A stretch of DNA of 64,000 nt from Erwinia_E haradaeae_E (lineage in GTDB: Bacteria > Pseudomonadota > Gammaproteobacteria > Enterobacterales > Enterobacteriaceae), in assembly GCF_900699015.1 (NCBI RefSeq), contig NZ_LR217737.1, positions 744,001 through 808,000 on the forward strand. Direction: 5' to 3'. Each line of letters starts with the position of its first letter. Positions within the stretch are counted from its first letter, which is position 1. The notes under the pieces were generated by a model, which did no database searches, was not told the DNA's origin, and worked only from the letters and a program-made list of their open reading frames with translations. This document shows, piece by piece, positions 10,950-22,925 of the stretch. Position numbers and translations under genes: made by a program.

Positions 10950-11925
10950 AGCATGATAATAATCATTATACCTTTAGATTCATAAAAATGTTAAATGTAC
11001 TACTATGTTAGTATTCATATAAAATAATAAAATTATGTTATTTCTAACCAGAATTACTCAAAATGATGTCAATTGATTATGCACTACTTAAAGAGATAAC
11101 ATTGAATGAAACAAAACTGAACTCTTGCTAAAAAAAGAAATAAATCAACAATTATTATACTAAATTGAGTTATCTATCATATAGAATTCATACTCAATAT
11201 TATTTTAATTTCATATATATGCTTACTACTCTAAGCATATATCACAGACAGGATCTTAAAATACTAATAATGAAAATTAGAAAAGATCATGCTAAAAATA
11301 ACTCAATATAACTCAATAATTTTAATACACAACATCATATATAACTCCCACTTATCTTCTATCTTGTAGAATCTAATCTATGAAATTGTTACACTAAACA
11401 TTATTAAGAATATTCTCTCAAGAGAATACAGAATCAAATTTCTAAAACTTGTATATAACAATAATACTATTATTCTATAAAATATTCTCAATTATATCAA
11501 GAATAGATATAAAATTCTTATGTACACACTATAAAATAAAAACTATTCCAGATACTGTAGATTTATCAACAAGATCGTACAATATAAGATATATATCTTA
11601 ATTAATTCATAATAATGAAGATCTTACATATCATATATCTCGTTCTAAATTAAATACATTATTTACTCAATCATACATAAAGTTATACTTTATTGTTGAA
11701 ATCAAAAGAAAGTAATTGCAATATCTAAACATTAGGGTGTCACTCAATTGCAAATATTTACAATAAATTCATAAGCCCCTATTAAGTGAATTAAAATTAT
11801 ATATAACAATCCGATAATTTATTAAAAATAAATTGCCTTGACATCTACTAAAGATAGATGTTAGAAGTCTAATATAATATAATTTATTTTTACTTAAAAT
11901 AAGCTTCTTCTTTGGAGATAGTAAC
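10950..11925. other. Gene-free gap between clsA and ssb
   Basis: No gene seen. The last 90 bases hold the ssb promoter region, listed separately. yciU, next to cls in E. coli, and uvrA, divergent from ssb in E. coli, are both absent. Confidence 0.65.
11838..11883 (+). promoter_or_regulatory. ssb promoter region with an operator-like dyad
   Basis: A perfect -35 (TTGACA, 11838-11843) is followed by a dyad with arms ACATCTA and TAGATGT (11841-11861). Two overlapping TATAAT sequences lie at 11873-11878 and 11878-11883. The distance from TTGACA to the first TATAAT (29 bases) is too long for a standard promoter, so either a weaker -10 near 11862 or a weaker -35 is used. No LexA box (CTGT-N8-ACAG) is visible, unlike E. 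coli ssb. Confidence 0.35.
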
Positions 11926-12456
11926 ATGGCTAGTAGAGGTATTAATAAAGTCATTTTAATCGGATATTTAGGACAGGATCCAGAAATTCGCTATATACCT
12001 AACGGCAGCGCCGTAGTAAATATTACTTTAGCTACCTCTGATAGCTGGCGTGACAAACAAACTGGGGAAATCAAAGAAAAAACTGAGTGGCATCGTGTGG
12101 TATTATTTGGGAAAATAGCTGAAGTAGCCTCTGAGTATCTTCGTAAAGGCTCTCAAATATATATTGAAGGCGCTCTACAGACACGGAAATGGACTGATCA
12201 AGCTGGTATAGAAAAATATACAACTGAAATAGTAGTAAATAATGTAGGAGGAACTATGCATATGCTAGGAGGGCGCTCTCAGGCCAGCCATAGTAAAAGC
12301 ACTGAATGGGAAGAGAAAAATCAAAATGAACATGATATTAGTACATCTAATCATGTAAATAGATTTTCTAGTTCGATACCACAAAAAATAAAACCAAAAA
12401 ATATTATAAATAATACTGAACCACTAATTAATTTTGATGATGACATTCCTTTCTAA
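11926..12456 (+). CDS. ssb: Single-stranded DNA-binding protein
   Basis: Coats single-stranded DNA during replication and repair and recruits partners through its C-terminal tail. Length is 176 residues against 178 in E. coli. The OB fold (about 1-112) keeps the DNA-stacking aromatics W41, W55, F61 and W89, and MASRGINKVILIGYLGQDPE is typical. The low-complexity linker is shorter and enriched in Asn, Ser and Lys instead of the usual Gly/Gln/Pro. The acidic C-terminal tip DDDIPF is fully conserved, so partner binding should be intact. The ATG start has GGAGA about seven bases upstream. Confidence 0.97.
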   Translation: MASRGINKVILIGYLGQDPEIRYIPNGSAVVNITLATSDSWRDKQTGEIKEKTEWHRVVLFGKIAEVASEYLRKGSQIYIEGALQTRKWTDQAGIEKYTTEIVVNNVGGTMHMLGGRSQASHSKSTEWEEKNQNEHDISTSNHVNRFSSSIPQKIKPKNIINNTEPLINFDDDIPF

Positions 12457-13641
12457 AAGATATCACATCTGTATTACGATATATTATATAAAAAATGTGT
12501 TTTCATATAATCACTGCTGATAAAATATGAAATAAATTAAATATAAAATAAGACAATCCAAATAAAAACCATGTTAAATAAAGATAGGAAAAACTAAATC
12601 TAGTAAAGTTAAAAATTACAAGATCTTTACAAGATCTATTTCGATTTTAATACCAACTCCATTAAACAAGACGATAAGCCTTTTTATATTATTTAATCCT
12701 TTATAAAAAATAAACCAAAATTCTAGCCATTTGATCTTTATGCTATCAAGCAAATAATTTACTATCATTAAAACCTCTTCTATATGAAGAAGTATAGTAT
12801 AACGATCAGAAAACAATAATTTTTTATAATTTAATATGAGTTATCTATATAATATATAGCGTTAGAAGAAATGAATATATATTTTTGTATTTATCTTACA
12901 TAGTTGGATTATGTAAAACCAATATATCCATTCTCAATTATTAAAAATAATAAAATCCATCACATGATATCTATGATTAACCTTATTCACTATATGCACT
13001 GCATATGCACTTCTTATATACTTCAAAAAATTTGAGTAATTGATTAAAAATATCGGCAAATCTAATATAGTATTTTAGCAACCTAAATGTTTTTCTAAAA
13101 AACAAAAAATATATACGTTGATAACAACCAATATACTTCATGATTTTTAAATTCATACTAAAATAATCACTTACAATGTTATAATTCTATCTCTACACTT
13201 CAATACTAATTTTCTGAAAACTAGTGATAAACACTACAAATTCCAATAATCTGTTAGACTAGAAATTTAAATCTAATACAAATTATTTATCAATGACCAT
13301 CTAAAAATTAGATCTCTAAACGATAAAAAAAAGAAAAAATTATTTATTATTTGATAATCAATTATAGATTTATTTAATAAATATATAAAACAGCACATTA
13401 TTAGTTATCAATCATTTATTCTGCCTCAACAATAACCTATTTCATACATAGAATGACTATAAAACAAAAAACAAGCCTATACACCATATTAATAAAAATT
13501 GAATCAATAAAAAAAATAAAAAATCCACATAACAAATAAGATAACTAAGTCCATATATCCACAGTGTGTGATAATAATCTTCAATATAATCAGACTATTT
13601 ATTTTAAATAGCCTAAATTTAAATTTTTTAAAACTAAAAAA
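12457..13641. other. Gene-free gap between convergent ssb and typA
   Basis: No gene seen. A 9-bp direct repeat (ACAAGATCT twice, near 12617-12637) and an AT-only 7-bp hairpin at 13595-13611 just beyond the typA stop are the only structures noticed. Neither has a clear U tail. Confidence 0.6.
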
Positions 13642-15465
13642 TTAAGAATCTATCGACTTCCGATTCGCTCGTTTACGATCATGTTCAGTTAAATAACGCT
13701 TACGAATACGAACAGACTGAGGAGTGACTTCAACTAATTCATCATCATCAATAAATTCAAGTGCTTGCTCTAAAGTCATTTTAATAGGAGGAACTAAAAT
13801 AGGTGCTTCATCAGTTCCAGAAGCACGCATATTGGTAAGTTTTTTGCCAGATAAGCAATTTACTGTCAGATCATTTAAACGCGAATGAAGACCAATAACT
13901 TGACCTTCATACACCTCAGAACCATGACCAAGAAACAGCTTACCACGATCTTGTAAATTAAATAAAGAAAAAGCAAGAGCCTTACCTTTTCCATTAGAAA
14001 TTAAAACACCATTCTGACGTTGTCCAATTTTAACAGGAAGTACATCGTCATAGTGACTAAAGGTAGAGTGCAGAACCCCAGTACCAGCAGTAATCATCAT
14101 AAACTCAGTACGAAAACCAATTAAACCACGAGATGGCATAAGATAATCAAGACGTATTCGTCCTTTTGAATCAGAGACCATATCCTTTACCGATCCCTTT
14201 CGCATTCCTATAGCTTGCATCACAACACCCTGACTAGACTCTTGAATATCCAAAATCACATACTCAAATGGCTCTTGCATACGGCCATCAATTTTACGAA
14301 AAATTACTTTAGGACGGGAGACAGCAAGCTCAAAACCTTCCCGACGCATAGTTTCAATTAATACAGATAAGTGAAGTTCACCACGACCAGATACTAGAAA
14401 TACATCAGAATCTTCTGTCTCTTCCACCTTTAATGCTACATTATAGAGTAACTCTTTATTTAGGCGGTTAAGAATCTGTCTTGAGGTTATAAACTTTCCT
14501 TCTCTCCCAGAGAAAGGCGATGTATTAACATTAAAATACATACTTACAGTAGGCTTATCAACATTAATAGCTGGTAAGACATCTGGACTATGTGGATCAC
14601 ATAGAGTATCAGAAATATACAGTGGACCAAGTCCACTAATTGCAATTATATCACCAGCTTCAGCACAAGTTGCTTCAAGACGGTCTAAACCTAAGTAAGT
14701 AAAAATTTTATTCACTTTACTATTACGTACTTGACCTTTACTATTAATAATACTAACTAACTGATTTGACTTAACTTTGCCACGCTGAATACGGCCAATC
14801 CCTATCACACCAACATAATGATTATAATCTAATTGAGAAATCTGCATCTGAAACGGTGCATTTATCTCTACATTCGGTGGAGAAGCATAGTTAATAATTG
14901 CGCTATACAATGGAGTCATATCTTCTACCATATTCTTGTGATCTAAGGATGCCGTACCGTTTAAAGCAGAAGTATAGATGACAGGAAAATCAAGTTGATC
15001 ATCATTTGCATTAAGATTAACAAATAAATCAAAAATTTGATCTACAACCCAGTCCGGTCTAGACCCTGGACGATCTACTTTATTAATAACAACAATTGGT
15101 CTCAAACCATATTCAAAAGATTTTTTTGTTACAAAACGAGTTTGCGGCATCGGACCATCTATTGCATCTACCACTAGAAGAACCGAATCAACCATCGACA
15201 TTACACGCTCCACTTCACCACCAAAATCAGCATGTCCAGGGGTATCTACAATATTTATATGATATCCATTCCACTGAATAGCAGTATTTTTTGCAAGTAT
15301 AGTAATTCCACGCTCTTTTTCTAAAGTATTAGAATCCATTATGCGCTCAGTCACTTCAGTGCGTGAATTGAAAGTACCAGATTGTAAAAGTAATTTATCA
15401 ACCAAAGTAGTTTTTCCATGGTCTACATGAGCAATAATAGCGATATTACGCAGTTTTTCGGTCAC
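13642..15465 (-). CDS. typA: Ribosome-associated GTPase TypA/BipA
   Basis: Translational GTPase of the EF-G/LepA group that binds the 70S ribosome and helps large-subunit assembly and growth under stress or cold. Length is 607 residues, identical to E. coli. GTPase motifs are complete: G1 AHVDHGKTT (12-20), the switch I region ERGITI, G3 DTPGHADFGGEVER, G4 NKVDRP and G5 SALNG. The domain III/V SGRGELHLSVL and PSRGLIGFR segments and the C-terminal domain ending in TEHDRKRANR are conserved. The start is GTG and matches the E. coli N-terminus (EKLRNIAIIAHVDHG). It is isolated: the glnA and yihI neighbours of E. coli are absent. Confidence 0.97.
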   Translation of the reverse strand: MTEKLRNIAIIAHVDHGKTTLVDKLLLQSGTFNSRTEVTERIMDSNTLEKERGITILAKNTAIQWNGYHINIVDTPGHADFGGEVERVMSMVDSVLLVVDAIDGPMPQTRFVTKKSFEYGLRPIVVINKVDRPGSRPDWVVDQIFDLFVNLNANDDQLDFPVIYTSALNGTASLDHKNMVEDMTPLYSAIINYASPPNVEINAPFQMQISQLDYNHYVGVIGIGRIQRGKVKSNQLVSIINSKGQVRNSKVNKIFTYLGLDRLEATCAEAGDIIAISGLGPLYISDTLCDPHSPDVLPAINVDKPTVSMYFNVNTSPFSGREGKFITSRQILNRLNKELLYNVALKVEETEDSDVFLVSGRGELHLSVLIETMRREGFELAVSRPKVIFRKIDGRMQEPFEYVILDIQESSQGVVMQAIGMRKGSVKDMVSDSKGRIRLDYLMPSRGLIGFRTEFMMITAGTGVLHSTFSHYDDVLPVKIGQRQNGVLISNGKGKALAFSLFNLQDRGKLFLGHGSEVYEGQVIGLHSRLNDLTVNCLSGKKLTNMRASGTDEAPILVPPIKMTLEQALEFIDDDELVEVTPQSVRIRKRYLTEHDRKRANRKSIDS

Positions 15466-18276
15466 AGCTTAGCCTCAGTCGTGAGATATAACACGATATA
15501 TGTATACATACATTTAACAACTTCATATCTTTACATATAAGTCAGAATTAATAGAAAAGATTCCAATCTTTAATATCAACTTAATAAAGTTAAACTAGTA
15601 ATTTTAATTTCTTTCATTTTGTATTAAATAAATTTGCAAATTAGTGAACATCCTTCTTCTTTTATTAAATATATGGATGGGTATCATAAGATGACGCAAT
15701 TAAACATAATCAAATATATTATAGCCTACTAAGATCCTTATCTTATAAACAGATGGGTACCTTTGACTACTTATACTATTTAAGTTTACATCTTTTTTAA
15801 AAAATATGGTTAAGAAATAGATGTTTGATATCATTCTAACTCTGATCTTAGATAAATCTTTTTCATCCAAGTGATGAAAATCTAATCAAACGTATCAATA
15901 TAACTTCTCTGAAGTCATTTAAATTTATTTATAAATAAAAATAATAAAAAATTTTTTCAATATAAAATAATATATTAACATCTAAAATTAAGAAATTTGA
16001 TGATTGTTATCAAAATCACACAAGCATACAGTCTACTCATAACTTCAGTAATAGAAAATATGAATATACATTCCTTTTAAAATGTTTATACATATAATTA
16101 TTTCTCTAACCTCAGATCTAGAACAGTTAAAAATAAACTCTCTACTTACTCACTGATGATAAGCATAGAACTCTATAAAATATATATTATCTTAACCTAA
16201 GTGATGTAACATACTGTTAACTTAATTGCACTGTAAAAGTTATAAAAAAACATCGATCTTATTCAAATTCACTACTATATTTAGAATATTAGTACTTATT
16301 TATGTTTTTTATTCTAATCAAGTATTCTATACTATTATCAAAAACATTAAAATATTTTCTATGATAGACTAGCATAGTCTATATATCACTAAAAATTCAA
16401 AAAATACTAGTAGAAATTGTCCTCTAAGAAATTTAATCTTCACGGAGCTTGTTTATAATCTAATCTTCATTATTAATTAATGAAGAAAATCAAAATAAAT
16501 CCTATTAATAACTCTGTACTTCAAATCAATATACTTCTCATCTCGAATCAAATGATATACTAGATAAAAATTTTTTATCACTAGACAAATAAAAAAAAAT
16601 AAAAATATTCATCTATATATTTCTCACAACTGTAAATACCAAATTTCTCCTGTTATTATTATAATCTAGTATTATGCATGATAACTAATATATTTATACC
16701 CATGTTTAATCAAATTTTCTAAAAAATAAACCAATCCAAAAGAATTTAATATTTATGTTAAATAAGTTATATTTATAATAAACAAATATCATGTAAAATA
16801 CATGAAATATACATTGTACTAATAATTAAAAATCATTACATACAACTCTCGATTCAGATAAAATTCATCATGATTTATTTAATAGAGGAAATACATTTAA
16901 AAAATGTCTACTATAAAACTAAGAAATATTAATAAATTTGATAGACTCCTGATCTAAAATTATTACACTACTATTCTGGATAAAGCCTTGATACGTTAGA
17001 CTATTATTATTCATTGTGATATTCTTAAACTAGATGTGATCAAGAAGATCATAATTCTCGTCTACACCAAATAACTCAAAGTATTACAAAATGATTTAAA
17101 AGATTTAATTTTAAAAGTATGATTACAAGGCTACATCCAACATGATTATTTTCAATCATATTAATTTTAATTATGAATTTAAATCATATTTTCAATTGCA
17201 TAATATTGAAGTGACTATAATAACGAAAAGACTATCACTTTAAAACATATAAGGATAATAATCCAATCTGTAAACGAAATACTTCTAAGATCTACGTACT
17301 GATTTATTACACAATTATAATCCAATATAATATGTAATGATCAAAAATTCATTAAATTGTTAAAATAAAAAAGAAAACCTTAAATAAAAATAAAATAACC
17401 ATTAACATGAAATAAAAATTTCATAACCTTAATATTTATAAGTCAATAATACATCAAAGTACATTTTCCTATATCAAAATTAAGTCTTTCTTGCAAGAAT
17501 CTGTTTAGAGTAATAAAGATTCACACATAGATGACTGTATCGATTTACTAAAATAAAACCTATATCTTTCAGATATTATATCAATAAACTATCATAAACT
17601 ACTTGATTTTTTGTATAAAATAAGAGGATAATAGATAATTAAAGAGAGAAACATTTAATACCAATTATGATATTTAATCAACTATAATCATCTGGATCTA
17701 TAACATACAGCGTATTAATGATGTTTGCTTACTATTTCCATAATGATTCACTTTTTATTCAAAAACTAATTAGATCTAACTAGTAAAATGATTGACATCA
17801 AAGCATATTCTTTTGAACTATCTTAATAATTAATCCATTTATTTTATATAATATGTATTCATGAAGTTAGATTTGATCTAAAATCAAATGGATTCAAGAA
17901 AAACATTCTAGATAAAGATTCTTAAAAACTACATCTCGAATTGATATTTTTACTAAATATATTATTGCATTCCATAATTGTCTACTAAAGACAAACATAG
18001 TTATATACTAAAAAATACTATAATCTATGCAATCTAAGTCAAACTATTATATTTAATAAAAAATATTTTTATTGTAATGATTTGAATTTATCTAAAGATC
18101 AAGCTTTTCTTGATACATTTCTATTTAATAGAAATATATTATTTAATATACATCTATATATTATTACAATCTCTTATTTTCAGATTTCATAAAATATAAA
18201 TCATTAGATTCTTAAAATCTCACAACAGATTATGCGTAATGAATCCTTATTATTTTTGATAAACTTAACATCTCTT
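15466..18276. other. Gene-free gap of 2.8 kb, the largest in the window
   Basis: Lies downstream of recC and upstream of typA. In E. coli ptrA, recB and recD follow recC. None is present and I recognise no protein remnant in any frame. No long hairpin, RNA gene or tandem repeat was seen. Confidence 0.65.
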
Positions 18277-21200
18277 TTATGATACCTTATTATATTGTAA
18301 TACAGGTGCATACCAACGTTCTGCCTGCTCTATCATTATCTTAATACTCTCTTTATCAAGAGATGTTACTAATCGCTGTAAATAAAAATCGTTTTTCTCT
18401 CCACGTATCTGATCATTTCCATGCCAAGACTGTAACAATGTTCTATATGCTTTTTTTTGAAGAACATCATTATAATTAACTATATCCGCTTTCTTATCAA
18501 AACATTCTTGTAACCACCTTCCTCCAGAAGAAGTTAGTAATAAGGGGCTGCACATACCTAATCGATAACCATGAATATAATCTGATAGATACTTATACGC
18601 ATGGTCTATAGATAATGGTAAAAAATGCCAAAAACTATTATTACATCCAAAGATAAAACTAAAACCGCTACCTCCGGTAGCACAATAAACCAAATGCTCT
18701 AACCATAACTTTAAACCTTGCGCTAAATGAAGAATGCTAGGAGACCAACGTAATAACCCATTTACTTGAACTTCAGTTAAAGAACCAGTCAACATAAACC
18801 CATCAACCATCAGCGATATATCTCTGTTTTCTGATCTTGTATAATGAGACTTTACTTTTTTAGCCACCTCATTCATTTTAACTTCTTGTTCCTTAAAAAA
18901 AAGATCACCCCATACACCGTAAGGTAATATACCTGATGCCCGCATTTCTTCATAAATAACGTCGATCTTTTTATCATGAATAAGATTATCTAATAACTTT
19001 CTATTCATCTGATAACAACTAAGCTCATCTAATAAGAATGGCTCTGTATCTAGCAATATAGATTCTTCTATTTTAAAACGAACACCAAGACGAGATTGAA
19101 AAAATGATCGCACAGGATGACACCAAAAACTTAAAAGTTGATTTAAATTAAGATTAATTTTATGTTCTTTTAGTGGATTTTGTATAAAAGGAGTATGTTT
19201 CATACCTAGACGACGAGCAGCAGGTAGCCATTCAGAAGAAAAACTGTGAAACTTAGACTGAGAATTAAAATTTTCAGGAGCAAATGGCATGCGACTATGT
19301 AAATATTGAAGATGTTTAACTACAGCCTTAGCACTAATATCAATATCTCTATCTATATCTTCAGATAAGCAAAAACTTCGACTAATATAGTCTATTAACT
19401 CACTCACTAAAATAGATGAATAACATAAAGTATTATCTTCTATGGATCTAAAAATATAACTAATATATAATTTTTCTCGAACAGAACACAAAATCTCAAG
19501 GAATAAATAATGATCTTCACTGCAAGAACTAGCATTTTCTGTGCTAATAGTTGATTGCATTAAATCAATACTACATGGAGGTCTAGTACGAGGATACACA
19601 CCATCATTCATTCCCAATAAGCATATTACCTTAACAGGAACACATCGCATAGAAGCTAAAGCACAAAAATTAATAGTCCCACCTCTAGCTTCATACTTAA
19701 CTTTTTGCGAGTTAAACTGTAATTCTATTTCTTCTCTTAAGCGTGACAAAGGAACTTCTTTCTGATATAAAGAATCAATACCATAATTAATAATTTCACT
19801 CCATTTTTGTTCAATGAATTCCAATTCAATTTCATTGTCTCTATCTTTAAGAAAGAAATCATTTAATATTTGACGACAAATAGGTAACCAACCAGAAAGA
19901 TCTAATGACTGATGAAGCAACTTTTTCCAACGCATTAAATTCATTAAAAATTCAGAAAGATTACCTGCTAATTCAGCCATTAACCCACAACACTCATCAA
20001 AAGGAAGAACTCCTTCCCATGGGCCTGCTTGACTATGCATTCCATAACCAAGAAGCATACGAGTTAAACCAAAATTCCAAGTATGCTGACTAGAGATAGG
20101 CAAATGGATATCATCAAACACCTCATCATCTAACCCCCATCGAACTCCAGATCTACTTACCCACTTACGAAGAACAGCTAACCCCTCTGCATCAATAGAA
20201 AAACGGCTAGCAATCGAAGGAATTTCTAATAAAGAAATCACCTCTTCAGCAGTAAAACGACTATCTGGCAGAGTAAGTAATGTCATAAAAGATTGAAAAA
20301 ATAAATTTGTCTGATTGACCATCCTGTAATCAGAAATAGTAAATGGCATAGCATGCTCCGGCGATGCTTTTCCAAAAATAGATTTAATAAATGGTGCATA
20401 AGCATTAATATCAGAAACCATCACAATTATATCACCGACAGTTAACGATGAATCCTTATCCATCATATTTAATAACTGATCTTGTAAAACCTCCACTTCA
20501 CGCTTAATACTGTGACATAGATGAATTTCTACTGACCTGTCCTCTACTGTTAAGATACGTTTAACATGGCTATGGCTTCTATAACTACTATTCACACCAA
20601 TAAAGGAGTGATCCTCTAACTCTAATATGTCACGTTGTAAAGTCTTGATTAAACTAGTAGCTTCAATATCAACAAAAGCAGATACTTTATGTGATTCAAT
20701 CTTTTCTAATAAAAAAAAATGTTTTTCTCCCTGTTGACCCCATGAGGCCAAAAGCGGATTAGTTACTTTCTGTTTTCTTGTATCAGTAAGTGAAAAATTC
20801 ACATCATCACTATCACAGAATCGTGATATCGGTTTTTTATTTTTATAATAACTCCGAGAGTGATTTTTCATTTTTTCAACAACTTGTTGATCCTGAGTAC
20901 CACTCCAATAGTAACGACAAGGATTTATACATAAAAGATAAAGATCAGTATGCTTACCTAAAGTCTGTAGATACTCGGCAGGTAAGGATGAGACACCAAA
21001 GACAAAAATACGGCTAGGAAGATTCAAAATCCCTGATGATCTTTGATTTAATGTAGATATAAAACGCTGATATAAACCTGCTCTATGCCAGATTGGCTCT
21101 CCTAATTGCTTAGTATGTTTTACCAATTCCATCCATAGTGCAGATTGCCATATCTGATTCTCACCTAACCCACTCTCTACAATATCTCCATTTTCCCATA

Positions 21201-21642
21201 AATTTAACCACTCAGGTTGGTGTATAGAATACTGTTCAAATAATTGAGCAATACGCGCTGTCAGTTGAAATAGCTTTCGATATTCTTGATCGTCACTTAA
21301 GTACTGACGCAACATAATAAAAGATTTTTTGAATAAAATTTTAGGAAGAATATCCCTTAGTTTCCAACAAATACTAAATTGATTAAACGCACTAGTTTTA
21401 TAAATACCAGGAAAAATACGAAAAAACATCTCCCAAATAAAACTAGAAGGTAAAAAAAAATCAATATTAGCAGCTATACCAAACTCTTCAGCTAATTTTA
21501 TTTGTAACCACTCTTCTGTCTGACGGCTTTGTACCACCAGAACTTCAGAACAAAGTGGATTAAGAAGAGGTTTACTTTCAATTTCGCAACAAACAATATT
21601 TTTCAAAATCTCTAGATCATTAGAATGATAAATAGTTAACAT
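18277..21642 (-). CDS. recC: Exodeoxyribonuclease V gamma subunit RecC
   Basis: Subunit of the RecBCD helicase-nuclease that recognises Chi and splits the duplex during double-strand break repair. Length is 1121 residues against 1122 in E. coli. Similarity covers the whole protein, for example QFGIAANIDF-type FGIAANIDFFLPSSFIW near 54-70, NPCRYYW, ILELEDHSF, CHSIKREVEVL, SDINAYAPFI, LLGMNDGVYPR, HPVRSFFQ and LWLEHLVYCATGG. The frame has no interruption across 3.4 kb, which argues for continued selection. The ATG start has AAGGG six bases upstream. RecB and RecD are required for activity and are not adjacent; they must be encoded elsewhere or the protein has no partners. Confidence 0.96.
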   Translation of the reverse strand: MLTIYHSNDLEILKNIVCCEIESKPLLNPLCSEVLVVQSRQTEEWLQIKLAEEFGIAANIDFFLPSSFIWEMFFRIFPGIYKTSAFNQFSICWKLRDILPKILFKKSFIMLRQYLSDDQEYRKLFQLTARIAQLFEQYSIHQPEWLNLWENGDIVESGLGENQIWQSALWMELVKHTKQLGEPIWHRAGLYQRFISTLNQRSSGILNLPSRIFVFGVSSLPAEYLQTLGKHTDLYLLCINPCRYYWSGTQDQQVVEKMKNHSRSYYKNKKPISRFCDSDDVNFSLTDTRKQKVTNPLLASWGQQGEKHFFLLEKIESHKVSAFVDIEATSLIKTLQRDILELEDHSFIGVNSSYRSHSHVKRILTVEDRSVEIHLCHSIKREVEVLQDQLLNMMDKDSSLTVGDIIVMVSDINAYAPFIKSIFGKASPEHAMPFTISDYRMVNQTNLFFQSFMTLLTLPDSRFTAEEVISLLEIPSIASRFSIDAEGLAVLRKWVSRSGVRWGLDDEVFDDIHLPISSQHTWNFGLTRMLLGYGMHSQAGPWEGVLPFDECCGLMAELAGNLSEFLMNLMRWKKLLHQSLDLSGWLPICRQILNDFFLKDRDNEIELEFIEQKWSEIINYGIDSLYQKEVPLSRLREEIELQFNSQKVKYEARGGTINFCALASMRCVPVKVICLLGMNDGVYPRTRPPCSIDLMQSTISTENASSCSEDHYLFLEILCSVREKLYISYIFRSIEDNTLCYSSILVSELIDYISRSFCLSEDIDRDIDISAKAVVKHLQYLHSRMPFAPENFNSQSKFHSFSSEWLPAARRLGMKHTPFIQNPLKEHKINLNLNQLLSFWCHPVRSFFQSRLGVRFKIEESILLDTEPFLLDELSCYQMNRKLLDNLIHDKKIDVIYEEMRASGILPYGVWGDLFFKEQEVKMNEVAKKVKSHYTRSENRDISLMVDGFMLTGSLTEVQVNGLLRWSPSILHLAQGLKLWLEHLVYCATGGSGFSFIFGCNNSFWHFLPLSIDHAYKYLSDYIHGYRLGMCSPLLLTSSGGRWLQECFDKKADIVNYNDVLQKKAYRTLLQSWHGNDQIRGEKNDFYLQRLVTSLDKESIKIMIEQAERWYAPVLQYNKVS

Positions 21643-21767
21643 ACTAAACCCTTAATTTAAGACTATAGGAATTAGGTCTACATATAAGTAGAAATATTTT
21701 AATGAGTACTACTATACGATAAGACCATTATTTTAAAATTTAATAGTCTTAATTCATAAAAGAAAGG

Positions 21768-21795
21768 TTGTATAGAAAAATAATATTGTTATAAT
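21768..21795 (+). promoter_or_regulatory. Possible promoter of tRNA-Gly
   Basis: TTGTAT (21768-21773) and a perfect TATAAT (21790-21795) are separated by 16 bases and would start transcription about 37 bases before the tRNA. Such pairs occur by chance in DNA this AT-rich, so support comes mainly from position. Confidence 0.4.
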
Positions 21796-21838
21796 TAATA
21801 ATTAATAATATTATAAGATTAATACTATCCAATCTACT

Positions 21839-21914
<76 letters not shown>

Positions 21915-22925
21915 AATTATCCTATACATATATATATGTATATTACTATTCTTAAGGTATCTTTGATCATTCAAAAAAATTCCTATCAAGATTAACGACT
22001 AAAATAATCAATCAATGTACATTCTTTGAATCGCAAAATACCAAGACTCATCTTGTATATTTTTATAGAAAATCCTTTTTTGTCAAAAAAATATAGTTTT
22101 TTCTTCTAAAAATTAAAAAAATTAGTTACTATCTAATTTTATTAGATAAACTGATGACTCTCAAAACCATTATATAACACTTATAATTATTCTGAAAACT
22201 CAAGTTTTGAATGATAACATCAAGATGGACATAGTTATTGTAAAATAATTTTTATAAATTATCATAAAATCAAATATTTACTAAAAATTATATCAAGATT
22301 ATAAAAAGTATCTAAATATGACTAGATTAAAAATCTAGCATTGATATAACATATATTTATACTGATAATTAATATTATTTGACAAACATAAATAGCTACT
22401 ATCTACTAATAGTATTTTTATATTGTTATAGATAGCAATATAATCTATCAAAAAATCATTTTATATCAAAATAAAAACAAACATCTACTATTAAATAGTA
22501 CGATGATTATGGTCAATCTATAGAAATTGATATAAAAAATCTAGAAATAAAAATGTTCTTTCACAAAAGCATTCTTCTTCGCTGAGTAGAATACAAGCAT
22601 TCTCTGGCATCTTATAATAATCATTATTATTACATTTAATTCTATAATAAAAATATTATATATAAACAAAAAAACTTATATTTTTAAAAAATTCTTACTG
22701 CTTTTATAGGAATTTTATTTATAAACAAATATGAAGAAACATATCGACTTGTAATAGATATATTAATTTCCTACTGAAATCTTTTTAGTACAAACATAAT
22801 ATTAAATATCCAAATTTTTTATATTTCTCACTGATTATCGAAGCAAAACTATATTAAACACTAGTCCATAATAATAAATCAAAAATCTATTTAACCAAGA
22901 GTGCACTACTAACAAGGACAGAATC
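21915..22925. other. Gene-free gap between tRNA-Gly and yacG
   Basis: Apart from the palindrome directly after the tRNA (listed separately) and the yacG ribosome binding site, no structure or open frame of interest was seen. Confidence 0.65.
21923..21942 (+). terminator. Possible tRNA-Gly terminator (20-bp AT palindrome)
   Basis: A perfect palindrome (arms TATACATATA and TATATGTATA) begins 8 bases after the tRNA CCA, followed by TTACTATTCTT. It is weak because it is nearly all A and T, but its position matches a tRNA transcript end. Confidence 0.35.

Noticed and set aside
12616..12816. 66-codon minus-strand open frame
   Set aside because: Hydrophobic chance composition and no ribosome binding site; no similarity recognised.
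15096..15281. Open frames opposite typA, recC, gshA, der, cmoB, rnb and other genes
   Set aside because: They are antisense shadows of strongly conserved coding sequences.
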